Assembly (NCBI GenBank): GCA_026413225.1
Contig: CM048554.1
Location: 70,920,463-70,984,462 of the forward strand
Direction: 5' to 3'
Length of the DNA stretch: 64,000 nt
DNA from: Otis tarda
Taxonomy: Eukaryota > Chordata > Aves > Otidiformes > Otididae
Positions 1 to 11,800 of the stretch are shown here, piece by piece (positions within the stretch are counted from its first letter, which is position 1; the number at the start of each line of letters is the position of its first letter). Both the position numbers and the translations under genes were made by a program. The notes below the pieces were generated by a model. The model saw nothing but the letters and a program-made list of their open reading frames with translations, did not search any database and was not told the origin of the DNA.

Positions 1-3000
1 TTTTGTATTCTTCAGATTTTTTTTTAATTTTTTTAAAATAAAAACATCTTATGACACTTGACAAAACTTGAGGGGCAAGGGCCAGTGAGAGTGATGTTGA
101 ATGGAAACTGCTCAGGGTCAGAGGATGCCAGTTGTGTCACCCTCCCTAACAATAAGTGCTGCAATCACTCAGTAATAAGAAGAAAATGGTTATCTTGACA
201 GTGCGTTCAGGCATGAACAATACTTGCATATCAGGAGTGACTAAAGAAAAAAAAAGAAAGAAGGAGTTTACTGGGTGTGGCACAGGTAGAGTGAATTAAA
301 ATACGTGAAAATGTATTATTTTTGGATAACAGCCAAACATATACAAGTAGTAAATGCACATAGTAGTTCAGAACATTGAGGATTTTTAGATCTGTAAGGC
401 TGAGGCACCAGGGGAGGCAAACACTACCCGAGGACTAAATCTTTTCCAGACTTGCTGTTTGCTCAATCTACAGCTTTTGAGTCTGCAGTCAGGTGTGGGA
501 AGCATGAGCAAACCATGACTGTTACTGAAGTAACTGGGGTTGATATGATTATTCTAGTTCTGTGGTTTTGCTTCTGTGATGATTGCTAGTAACTTTTTGT
601 GTACTGTTGTCACTGCATGTTAGCATTCATGACTGTAGTAAATTTCATTACCTTTTGCATGACCAAAGTGAGGCAATTTTCAGCTACTTTATGAAAATAT
701 ATAGTTTTCAAACACTGAAGACCCTAAGTGCCTTTATTTTGCTACATGAATAGTAATTAAACATCTTGTGAAGTGAGACTGATAAGGTTGAGGAATCTTG
801 TTGTCTGGGAGTAAAGGCAGGCGAAGCAGTAGAGAACTAGAAGAACTGTTGAAAAGTTGTCTATTTTGGCTGAAAAAGGATAGACTGCTCTACTCAGGCA
901 AAGTTACCTGGTATATAGACTTGTGTTACAAACTCTAGTTGTGTTTGCCAGATTCAAGGTCCAGACTTAAACTTCTAACCATGCAAACAGAAGAGAGAAC
1001 AGAGAATTCTGTCATGAACTTCACATGCAGTTTAAATATCGTATTTTCAAATGTCCTTCTTTAGAAGGGTATGTATGACTCCCTGAAGGTAGGACTATGG
1101 GCAGGGTTGCACTGCAAAGCTAGAAAACTTGGGTAAATTTTTCACACTACAGACTTAACACACATTGCTGCTTTTTCTTCAAAGCCCTTACTACTTTTGC
1201 ATATGCCTTTGCAAATCATATTTGCAGTATATTAAATCCAAATTTTGTTTGACAATGTTAAATATGCATACCTCCATTGAGTTCCTGAGATGCATATTTA
1301 ACAGAAATCTACCTCAGCAAAGAAGATTTTTAAAAATCCTTAAATCATAGCCAAGTCATGGTTGATCTCAACTAGACCAATAAAATGCACATGACCTACA
1401 GACCTTAGTCCTGACTCAGTAAAGCAAATAAATCCATCCTTTACTTAAAGAATGTATATGTCGTATCTCCTCAGCTGAGAACTTTAAAATGCTTTGGTTT
1501 AAGAAGGTTATTTTTTTTTTTTACAAGACCTCTCCTGTCCTGTGTTTGCTACCTCTGATTTTGCAGTCCTCTCAAATGAAATTCCTTTACGCTATCTGTC
1601 AAACTGGGTTTTATTTTGATTGGACTTTTTCTTAGTTGTTTTGTGTATGGAATGTCAAGATAATAATGTTCAAGACAAATGTTCCAATCCAAAGTGTTTA
1701 AGATTTTTTTTTTAGATTAGGTACATTAATTCACCTGTCCCTACTAATTATCATTGATTTAACAGTAATGTATGTCATATCCTCACCTGAAAGCAGGTAG
1801 AGCTATAGTAAATTAAGCAGTTAAGTTTTACCTTCAGACTTTGGATCATCAAAATTAATTATTGACTATGTAAGGAGCAGTCTGTTTACAGTTAGGGGTT
1901 AGCTCCAGACAGTGGATTTACTATAGCTTTCATAAAACTAGTGGAAGACACGTCAAAGATTTAAGAGGAAATTTGATCAGATCTCCAAAGATAAAAATGA
2001 ATGCCATCTGAATTTAAATCTAGGGAGATGACTGGATTTAGAATTCTAGGTGGCATATAAAGATTGCATAGTTAAAGACTAACTTCAGATACTGCTTTAA
2101 ACGTAATTCTTGTCTAAATCACTCGGAAGAGTTGCTGAAATAGAAGATGCATCAGGCCATCTAAGCACCCAAGAAGCTTACAGATCGGTTTGAATTTCTA
2201 AGATAATCAGAAACCAAGGAAAATAATCTATAATGAAGAGTTTACTGAAAGTCATGAATAGAAATAAATTATTTTACTTTCCAACAAAGACAAGCAAAAA
2301 CATACAGCAAAAAAAAAAAAAAGCTCAACCAATGTCACATATTTTAGAATCTGACTACGCTTACAGTGATGGCTAGACATAAAGTGGTTACTGAAAAGCT
2401 CAATATTACAGCATCTGTTTCCTTTTACAGTTCAGGTGGAAAGTTATTTGCCTTAAAAAAACCTTTTCAAAAGCTAGAAAGCAGACAGCTGTTTGAAAAG
2501 CACCAATAAGGAGACACTGAAGGGGGAAAAAAAAACCCCCTTAAATTAAATCCAATCTCTCTGGTTAATGGAGGCCTTCCTTACATTTGACATCATTTGA
2601 TGCTTAAATCCTTTCCTTCTTTGCAAACTACTCAGTACTCAGGATAATATAGGTCCTTCTCTTCAAGGAAAGACTCAGATGTAGAGGAAAAGTGTTTGGA
2701 ATATGTTTGGGTTTTGTGGTATTTTCCAGGAATTGACATATACCTATATTTTCATGAGAGTGATGGAGAGCTTAGCAATGGTTTTGTGTTTACATTACCA
2801 CTCTGAGTTATAACAGAGTTGAGTTTAAGTCCAAGTGTGCTACTGCCAAATTATATACTCAAGAAAATCCACTAATGCATTGATCCTACAGTAGGTCCCA
2901 TGTGGTTAAACAACATCTGCATCTGAACTCAGTACAAATTTACACAAAAAACAAGACTTGTTTTACTCTAGGACTTGTGCTCTGAGTGTCCTCTTCCAAG

Positions 3001-3604
3001 GTGTGTCAAAAGGGATCATTTCTCCTACTTTAGCTTCTTTGATCATCCAGGGCATATATTTTTAAAGTCAGGGATTCTCCTTCCTAATTTTCTTGTGAGG
3101 TGCCTATCATAATGGGGACCCCATTTTAAGCTGATGTCTCCTGAGATTGTTGAAATATAAGGAAAAGGATATAATTATGTAAGTGAAGAATAAAAAGAAT
3201 ACTCCCAGCCATAATGATCTTGTTCTTTTTTTTTTCATTAATACTTGGAAACATAGAAATTGGGTATTAGAAACAACAAGCTGAGCCTGATTTTGAGTCA
3301 GCTGGGACTGGAGAAGACTATCTTTATAATTTATTCAAACCATTTTAATATTAACTGCTTACTAGTTCCCATGATATATCATTTTATCTTCTAGTAGACT
3401 TCCTCATCTGAGTTTGTTTTCCAGGTAAAAATTGCAAATTACAATAAATCTTACTGTTGTGGTTCCTACCTGATACGAAGATAACGTAGTTCATTTTAAA
3501 TATGCTATAACTCCTCAAGTAAAAAGTTAATTCAATTAAATATGTGCTTCACTAGATCCTTAAAGTCTCCCAATTCCAATTAAAAAAAAATTCTTAAAGG
3601 TTTC
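1..3604. other. Non-coding AT-rich DNA, no gene seen
   Basis: I see only unique-looking AT-rich sequence with short homopolymer runs of A or T (for example near 1510, 2310 and 3230). Open frames are under about 70 codons, have no recognisable domain and lack convincing splice context. No repeat family is identified. Confidence 0.6.
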
Positions 3605-3759
3605 TGTTGTGGTTCAGCCCCAATCGGGACCAGACTACGCAGTCTCTCTCTCACTCCCCCCACCCTCCGAGAGAACAGGGAGAGATAATATAAGAAAAAA
3701 ACAGCTCAAGGTTTGAGATAAGGACAGGGAGAAAATCCTTAAAGTTACCGTTATGGTCA
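3605..3759 (-). mobile_element. Truncated endogenous retrovirus LTR fragment (U5 end)
   Basis: About 155 bp closely match 7698-7850, including the shared stretches GACCAGACTACGCAGTC and GGTTTGAGATAAGGACAGGG. Only the piece corresponding to the downstream (U5) end of the minus-strand LTR is kept. The match stops abruptly after TTACCGTTATGGTCA, so the promoter and polyadenylation parts are absent. Several differences from the 7.7-kb copy are CpG versus TpG/CpA changes, as expected for two old methylated insertions. No target-site duplication is visible. It is a relic with no coding content; the short minus-strand frames crossing it are chance. Confidence 0.8.
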
Positions 3760-6700
3760 CTACAAATTTCTACAACTTCAGTTGAATAAAAAGCCTGAAA
3801 ACATGTGTTTATGGAAGTACATGGAATGAGTTTGCCTATTAAATCCATCAAGATAAGCTTCACTTAGAGTTGGTAGTATTTCTGGGTTTTTCTGACTGGC
3901 CATAAATTCTCCTGTATTAACGTTTGCTGACTCACATTGGATTAGTGCCATACACAGCAAGGACACAAGCAGCCTACCTGATTTAGCAATCATGAATAAA
4001 GATAAAAACAGAACAACATGAACAAGAGGAGAACTGCATGGTCCAGGACTCCCAATAGGGCTATGGTTAATGAAGTTAGTGCTTGAAAATGTTTTAAGTG
4101 CATTTACTATTGCTCATTGACAGATATTGCTTCCTCTGCAAATTGATGTCAGCAATGTATATTATAAACTATAATTATAGCATATAGATGAAAGAATAAG
4201 TGACAAGTGCTCTGTAAGTTTTACCTTGGACATTGCAAGATGCATGCACAGTCACTCGATTTATGGTTTCATCTCTCCAGTTACCTGTGTATCTACAAAA
4301 ACTTTGACATTAGGATCAAACTAGTATTATACCTATTCATGTTCATGTATTTACTGGGTTAATTTTTCTCTCCTACTTTCTCCTCTCATATACTTTTGCA
4401 CTACAAAAAGGTTTCATCATGTTCCTGATTATTGCTTTTCCTTTTTCTACCTCATTCTACAGATGATTATAGAATATAGTTCTAAAGAATTTGGGTATAT
4501 TACAGATATATTAAATAAGCAGGGGAGACAGGACTTAAAAAATACCTACCACACAGACTTGCATTCCTCAGTAGGTTTAGCTTCATTCTTCCCTTAAGCG
4601 AAAGAGCTGAGCTTGCCTCAACAAAGCATCCAAAGAAGCTCAAAAAGAAAAAAGAAAAGAATGTATCAGCAAGTAGACTCAACTTGGCAAAGGTACTGCA
4701 TAAAAATTAAAATATGGTTATCTTTTTCAAATGTTCTCTCCCTCAAAACAGTGGCGTATAGAAAGTCACAGAAGTATTCATGAGCGAGCATTTGAAAGAT
4801 ATATAGAGTTCTAATATAAGAGAAACTAAAATTATTTTGAATCTAAGGGCATTGTCATTCGTTAAAAAAAAAAATCTCATTTGCTTTTATCAGATGAAGA
4901 AAAAGGTATGGTAGAACCAGAGATTTATATTTTGGGGAAAGAATAAGGACTTTTAAAGATCAGCAAAAAAAAGAGCTGAGTTGTCTGTTAAAATTACTAT
5001 TGTAGCCTTTCGCTGCTTAATGAAATATTACAGAGAGTTGGTGCTTTGTAATGTAAAAGGTTTGCGACTGGCTTCAGTGTACCTCAGCATACTCAAGTAA
5101 GTGCTACCCTGTTAAGCTGAGATTTTACACTGACATGAACACAAATGCACTGAAGAGTTGAACTCTGCCTATAAAAGGCGATACAGTAAAAGACCAAAAT
5201 AGGATTAATTAAATTTAATCACTGTAAAACAACAACAACAACAACACACCCACCCCAAAACTAAAATTTTGCTTTATACTTGCTGCACAGAAGTAAGGTA
5301 GGTATGTTTGATATGTGGAAAACTTTCCCTGCCTAAAGGACAAGAATAAAATTGTTCCTTGCTTGCAACAGGAAAATTGGAATAGGAAGGGGAAAAGAAA
5401 GTTCAATTGGAAGAGGAAGGAGAAGGTAAGGCAAGCAGTTATGTTCATAGATGTGATGGGTAAATCTGTTTTCCTCTTCACCTTGGAGCAGGCTTTTTTT
5501 TTCTACTAGAAATTATATAGAAGGATAACACTCTTGAGACATTTACACTAGATGGTAAAGGTTTTTCCCTTTTGCTGGTACACTTGTTTTGCTGTATACA
5601 CCTTTTTTTCAAGTAGCTTAGTGTGCAGCTTGTGCACACTAAACTGTAGTAAAGTGGTTACCATTTTGGAATCTACACAAATCATAATTTTGCTACAAAT
5701 TTTCTTGTAAGTGTCTCCATGTACAAACGTCCTTAGGAGCTTTATGGTAACATTTTTTTAAAAAAACGAAGAGCAAGATTCAGAGAACCACTAAGTGTGA
5801 CTCACGGGTCTGACATGTCCCACAAACCTGAGACTCGTGAAAGAAGAGTCTCTGCTTTTGGAGCAGATCCTAGGATGTTTTCAATTCTCAAGAGAAAATA
5901 CTTTTTTTCCTAAGTTATCCAGGACTCCTTTGTGAAATTAGTGGTGAATGTAATAATGGTCATCTCTCAACCTCAAACTGAACCTCGATCTTCTTGTTAT
6001 TAACATTGAAGGTAGAGATTTTAAAAATATTCATAGACTTTTTAAAAAACAAAAAGGATGCAAATTTTTTTTAATGATGTGCATTAAAATGAAGCTTTTC
6101 TTCACCAATTCCATTTGCTGTATATGTAAGAAAAAAAAAAGGAATAATTATAGGTCTCAATCTTCCAGCGGCCTCTATTCTGCAGTCTTTTACAAAAAAA
6201 TTCTGTCTTTCTTTTCTCCCCTCAACACCTTCTTTCTCTTCTAAGGCTTGTCAGCAGCAAAATTCTGCAGAAATTTTGCAGCTGTCAGTAACTTAAATTA
6301 ATATTTACCCAAATATGAACTAAGCCAGGGAATGATTAATAAACCAGTTCTCTATTATATTATTTTAATATCTTTCAATTTATGATTGTATTCTAGGAAA
6401 TTGTAAATTTTTTCATAAGGATCAGTCAAAATTCACTAAGGAACTTCCTTATTAGGCATGATACTATTTTTTGAAGCTGTTAATAAAAGTTTATTGCAAG
6501 GCATTGTTTAATTTTCCTAAATGCTGAGCATAAGTTCAGAGAATTAGGTTTTCAATGTGAATATTTATATTTATGAATTAAAAACATTTGCCACAAATTA
6601 TCTCCCATATTGGCTTAACGTTCATTTTTATTAGAATGTTTGCAGAAAATAAAAGCCAAAAAGATATGTAAACATTTTAGGCAAATATATAATTATGATA

Positions 6701-7697
6701 AGCATTATTTTTAACTATAGTCCCATAGAAATATCTAGTTACACAATTAAAGATAGGAGCTAAGTGAGACTGAAGAGAGATAAACAGCTTTCCAACTTTA
6801 GAAAATGTTGATCTCAGGCTTCAGTTCAATTTAGTATGACAGGACTGAAGCAATTATTTTCCCTCAGCCATTGTTGCTAATATTCCTACACTCATGATCA
6901 TATTAAATGTAAGGTATTCTTCATAAAGAAGTACCTGGTGTTTTGATTCCCATAACATTAATTTTGAAAGACAATACGTGCCTAGAAATTCAGTGCAGAT
7001 GATCTCTATGCACCTTTTCAACCCTATAAAACAATTTGTAAGTTGAACTTAGGTTATGATTACGCAAGTCAATATATTTGAATGTTAATTCTCAAATATA
7101 AGTACTGCAAGATAACTTGACAAGATGCAGGCTAACAGGGATTTAGCCTGTCTTTGGATTTCTCATATCTATTAAAATTCTGCACATCACATTCAAAGAA
7201 ATACTGTTCAGTTGCCTGGAAAAATTTTATAAGAAATTCAAAAGATTAATAAAAAAAAAGTAGTGGCTAATGTTTGAAAAAAATCTACTTATTCTCATAT
7301 AATAGTGTATGTTAAGAACTAAAGGATAATCAAGTCTGATTGCATATTAGGATTAAAAAAACTTTTGATATATGGCTCCTTCATTGAAGAGGAATAGACT
7401 GGCACACTTTTCCCAGCAGATGAAATTAAATGATGATGGGTGGTCTGTCAAGAAATGACATTACATTAAGAGAATGAGAAATTATTGCAAACATAGAAAT
7501 CTAATAACCAGAGAAAGAAATTATCAGTCATTGGAACAAGCCTGGCTCCTTGCCAAGTTTTATATAACTTCAAACAAATTGTCTTACAAAGGAGGTTGAA
7601 TTTACAGATACATCTGAACACAAGCAGTCAACATTTTTTTACCCTTATTTTACCCTTACTGATTTTTTTTTCCTGAGAAGCAGCTTCAGTAACACCT
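3760..7697. other. Non-coding AT-rich DNA, no gene seen
   Basis: Unique-looking AT-rich sequence between the two related LTR pieces. It contains a short (AAC)6 run at 5228-5245 and many A/T homopolymers. Open frames stay below 90 codons and show no family resemblance. I recognise no LINE or LTR here. Confidence 0.6.
5228..5245. repeat. Short (AAC)6 microsatellite
   Basis: Six uninterrupted AAC units are seen directly, followed by an AC/CCAC-rich stretch. Confidence 0.85.
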
Positions 7698-7880
7698 TGT
7701 CGTAGTTCAGCCCTGATCAGGACCAGACTACGCAGTCTCTCTCTCACTCCCCCCACCCTCCGAAAGAACAGGGAGAGAAAATATAAGGAAAAACGGCTCG
7801 AGGTTTGAGATAAGGACAGGGAGAAATCCTCAAAGTTACCGTCACGGGCAAAACAGACTCGACTTGGGAAAAACTATTCA

Positions 7881-7886
7881 TTTATT
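7881..7886 (-). promoter_or_regulatory. LTR polyadenylation signal AATAAA
   Basis: A canonical AATAAA on the minus strand lies inside the LTR, downstream of the TATA-like box in that orientation. That order fits the R/U5 boundary of a retroviral LTR. Whether it is used today is unknown. Confidence 0.5.
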
Positions 7887-7976
7887 ACTACAAACAGCAG
7901 GATAATGAGACAGAGAACAAGATAACCTCCATCCACCCCTCCCTCTTCCCAAGCTTAACTTTATCTCTACTACCTT

Positions 7977-7988
7977 CCCCCCCCCCCC
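7977..7988. repeat. C12 homopolymer in LTR
   Basis: Twelve consecutive C are seen on the plus strand. Such a run is prone to slippage and sequencing error, so its length may not be exact. Confidence 0.85.
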
Positions 7989-8658
7989 GAGCGGCACAGG
8001 GGGGAAGAGGGAATGGGGGTTGCAGTCAGTTCATCATACGTTGTTTCACGCCGCTGCTTCATGGTCGGGGGAAGAACTCCTCACATTCCTCCCCTGCTCC
8101 ATCGTGGGGTCCCTCCCACGGGCCACAGTCCTTCGTGGAACTGCTCCGGCGTGGGTCATCTCTTCCACAGAGTACAGTCTCTTCAGAACAGCTGTCCCAG
8201 CGGGCCCTCCATGGGCCACAGCCGCCTTCAGGCATCCACCTCCCCCGGTACGGGGTCCTTCACGGGCTCCAAGTGGATCTCTGCTCCTCCGTGGACCTCC
8301 ATGGGCTGCAGGGGGCCAACCTGCTCCACCATGGTCGTCACCACAGGCTGCAGGGGAATCTTGGCCAGGAGCCGCATTACTCCTCCCCTCCTTTCTGAAC
8401 TGACCTTGGCGTCTGCAGCCGTTCCTCACAACAGGGTGGTAGATGTCTCTCAGGATCTTTTTACATCTAATTCACTTCTCATCTCCTCTCCACTTCTTGC
8501 AGCCGGGCCGGGCCGAGTCGGGCCCAGTTGGCCGCCTGGCAAGAGGCCAGAGGGTGAGGCCTGCAAGGCCCAGGAGGCCTGCGCCTCCCCCTCTGCGCCT
8601 CTGCCCCCGCTCAGCTTCTTCACATCTTCTCTTCTTTTTTTTTCTCTGTTTTCCCCTT

Positions 8659-8666
8659 CTTAAATA
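8659..8666 (-). promoter_or_regulatory. TATA-like box of the LTR promoter
   Basis: The minus strand reads CGTATTTAAG here, upstream in LTR sense of the GC-rich transcribed part. It is inferred to be the core promoter by position only. Confidence 0.35.
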
Positions 8667-8808
8667 CGTTATCGCAGAGGCGTTATCACGGGACATTCTG
8701 CTACCAATCCGCTCGACCTTGGCCAGCAGCAGGTCTGCCCTAGGCCTGGCCAAGTCCACTGAACAAAGGGGAGCGACTTCTAGCAGTTTCCTGCAGAAGC
8801 TACCACCT

Positions 8809-11800
8809 TAGGCCCCCCCTCACTAACAAAACCACGAGTGGAATAAAGTACTCTTCTAGTATAAGAAATTATGTTAGAAACTGACTAATGGTTTACTAGC
8901 AGTAATAGCAAGATTTTAATTGTGTACTAGCAATACGAGCAAGATATTCGTTATGAACAGTCTGTAGCATGAGTCCAGCATCACTGTGAACAGGAACTAT
9001 AGAACATCCAGGATGCAGATGCCTTTTACTTCATTAGATCAGGTAAGAAACTGAAGGAGCTGATCATTGCGTGAGTCACTTTAACTAAAATATGCATGAG
9101 AATCTTTTTTTTCCATTAACATTTTAGAAGAAGGTGCAAGGTGTCCCTTTCAGAGCTCAAGACCAAATTCCCTTATCTGCAGAGCAGTCTTCCACAGGGA
9201 AGCAAGTTCTGCCTACACATCTGGGAAAATTCTGATAAGACTCCTAACAAGGATATGATTGCAATATGATCTGATGCCAAAAAAAAAGTAAAATCTGTAT
9301 TTTAAAGTTAGGAGCTTTAAAGGTTTCCAAGGCACAGAATCTGCATATGTAACTTAGGTCATTGATCTGTACCCTGTTCCACTCCCCTACCTCCCTTTTA
9401 AGTTTAAAGATTTGAGTAATGGTTTTCGTGTTCATGTTCTGCATGCATAACTTATTTCTATATATATCACCAATCATCCACTAGAGTGCAAAAGAAGGAA
9501 AGAATTCTGAGTAGGTGGAATAAATACGAAACATCCACACATACAGTGATGCCCCAGAGAGGGTAGTAAGTAACCTTACTAGCATCACAGCATGTTGCTA
9601 CCAATCATATAGCTGGGCATTTTTGTAAAGAATTAGAAAGAACAAGGGGAGTTGGTTGAAGAAAATTTGAATCAGAAGTTACCATTAGAGAAACACTGGA
9701 AAGAAGTTTGATGAAGTGTGGTAAAAACACAGTACACTCAAGTAGTTCATAAAAGGAGTAAAGCTATTTTAGCTGTTTGGTCATGTAGACCAGATCAATA
9801 ATGATCAGAAGCTCTGATGCTTGTTTCACAGTCTCTGTCAAACAGATGTGGTGTTTGACTCAGTTTTCAAAGCAGAAGCATGGAGAGCAGAAGACCATAA
9901 TTTTAAATAGTAATGATGTTTTATGGAAGTTTTAGTGGAATGATTTGGAGCTGACTAATATCAGAAATACAAATTTCCATTTAAGTCAAGATTTAAATGC
10001 AGTAGCATGATCAGGCAAAGTTAATTTGCAGAGCTGATTTATCCTTCACTGTATTGTACCTGTCTTCTGAAGTTTTCATTCATTGTCATGGATCCAAACC
10101 ATATATGCTTGTACAGAAAAAACACTAATTTTTTTTCCCCACAACTCTGGCATTTTTTTTTACACTAATTACTGGGAATCTAAGAATAAATTCTGCCCAG
10201 AAAGGGCAATACCATGGCTGCATACAGATACAGTGCTGATTGATCAGCAAGGCTAGAAAACAACATGGAACTATTATTAATAGGATTTCAAGCTTGATTA
10301 ACTTTCTAAGTAATCCACCCCTCAGTATCCATCACTGGCTTTTGATGGTTTTCAAGACTTGCCTCCCTTTTCTCAAATCCCTATAGCTCACTATATGGCA
10401 AAAGCAGAGCATAAATTCATTCATGATATTACTCTACTTTCATTTGGTCTGTAATTGAGTGATTTATTTTCAGTCTAGGTTTAACGATCCAAACAGCTTG
10501 ACTTTCTATCCATTGCGAACTACTTACAGCAACATTTTCCATAAGCCAATAAGCTTGCAATTCAAACTAAGACTGTTTTCTTTCCTCATTATATTATTAT
10601 TTTTGAGGCCAAATTCTGATTTCAATTTTCAATTGATTTTCAATTACAGTTTGTCAGAGAATAAGAGAACCCAGGTCTTTTAAGAAAATCAGTGGTAAAT
10701 ATGCCATCAAATCATTTTTTTTCATTTTTTCACTGGAAAGTGTAAGACCAGACAATATGATAAATGGCCAGCTGTTATTTCTGGGAAATACATGGCACAA
10801 TATATTTGCACACTACCCTCTATTTTCATTCAGATCTCATTTCAAAGATTTGGTAACACTTCATATTTTGAAAAATTTCAAGGTGCATGCTGTGAAATTA
10901 ATCTTATTACAGAAAAATTGATTTTTCTCTCAAAAGAGCCAAACTTCTGCAATTATGAGGACACTGAGCAATGAATTAATCAACTATTCACAGTACCCTT
11001 CTAATTTAGTCTAATTTATTCAACAAAAATTCAAGAGTAAAAAAATATTGCTAATATATATTTAGACAGTAGAATACATTTTCTAAATCCTATTCAGCAG
11101 ATTAAAGTTCTACAAATTCAGCAGATATGTTCTACAAATATCTTCAAAAGATTCTCTAACCCAGTTCTGCTGTGGACTCTAGAAAAGATTTACCACAGCA
11201 GAATGCTGATAAGGCTTTTATTGACCTCTTCAAAGACCATCAGTTTCACAGTGTTTGACATGCACATGCCGGGCTGTGTGATACGGCAGAGGGTGGGCAG
11301 ACCTGCATCTCCTACCTTCTCTGTAATCCGTATTGCTGTTATGTTCAGCCCCTTTGTATTTTAGTGGCATTTTAGTAGTATGTGATCATGCAACACGCAA
11401 ACTGCAGTAAATGCAGCTCATTCTCCAAACTAGTGTTAGAGGATCTTTTGAAGCTGATCAGAAATTATTTGAATCACAACTCTAAACTGTTTAATCGTAC
11501 CATTTATTTATTTAGCAGGGGGGAAGAGATGGATTGAGCATTGCAACAATAATCACTACTCTGCTATGGGCCAGTTGCTATGTGGTAGTATATAAAGACC
11601 TCCAGTCACTGCTCTTTCTTATGGCTAAATAAACTAGTTTAATGAATGTTAGAGTAAATTCACTGAAATACCAGATTATAGTCAACTGAACTAGAACAAC
11701 AGAAAAAAAAATTAGTTTCCAAGAAAACATGGGAAAAATTCTTCCACGGGGAGAAATTGCAATCTCAAGTTGTTCTAGGATGAGGAAACAAGCATGTATG

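Larger units (their letters stand above)
7698..8803 (-). mobile_element. Avian endogenous retrovirus solo LTR, near full length
   Basis: This is a GC-rich, CpG-containing island in AT-rich surroundings with LTR architecture read on the minus strand. A TATA-like TATTTAAG element lies at about 8659-8666, a polyadenylation signal AATAAA at 7881-7886, and the element finishes in ACGACA (plus-strand TGTCGT at 7698). The five bases CACCT stand just outside the plus-strand left end (7693-7697) and again at 8804-8808, a plausible 5-bp target-site duplication. The terminal CA expected at 8803 is imperfect (TAC), so that edge is uncertain by a few bases. A 12-base C run occupies 7977-7988. The overlapping frames of up to 216 codons on both strands are products of GC richness and have no retroviral protein similarity. 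No gag, pol or env remains, so this looks like a recombined solo LTR. Confidence 0.82.

Noticed and set aside
8013-8663. 216-codon frame plus several overlapping frames on both strands
   Set aside because: They lie inside the GC-rich LTR, overlap each other in four frames, and translate to low-complexity Pro/Ser/Gly text with no retroviral or cellular domain.
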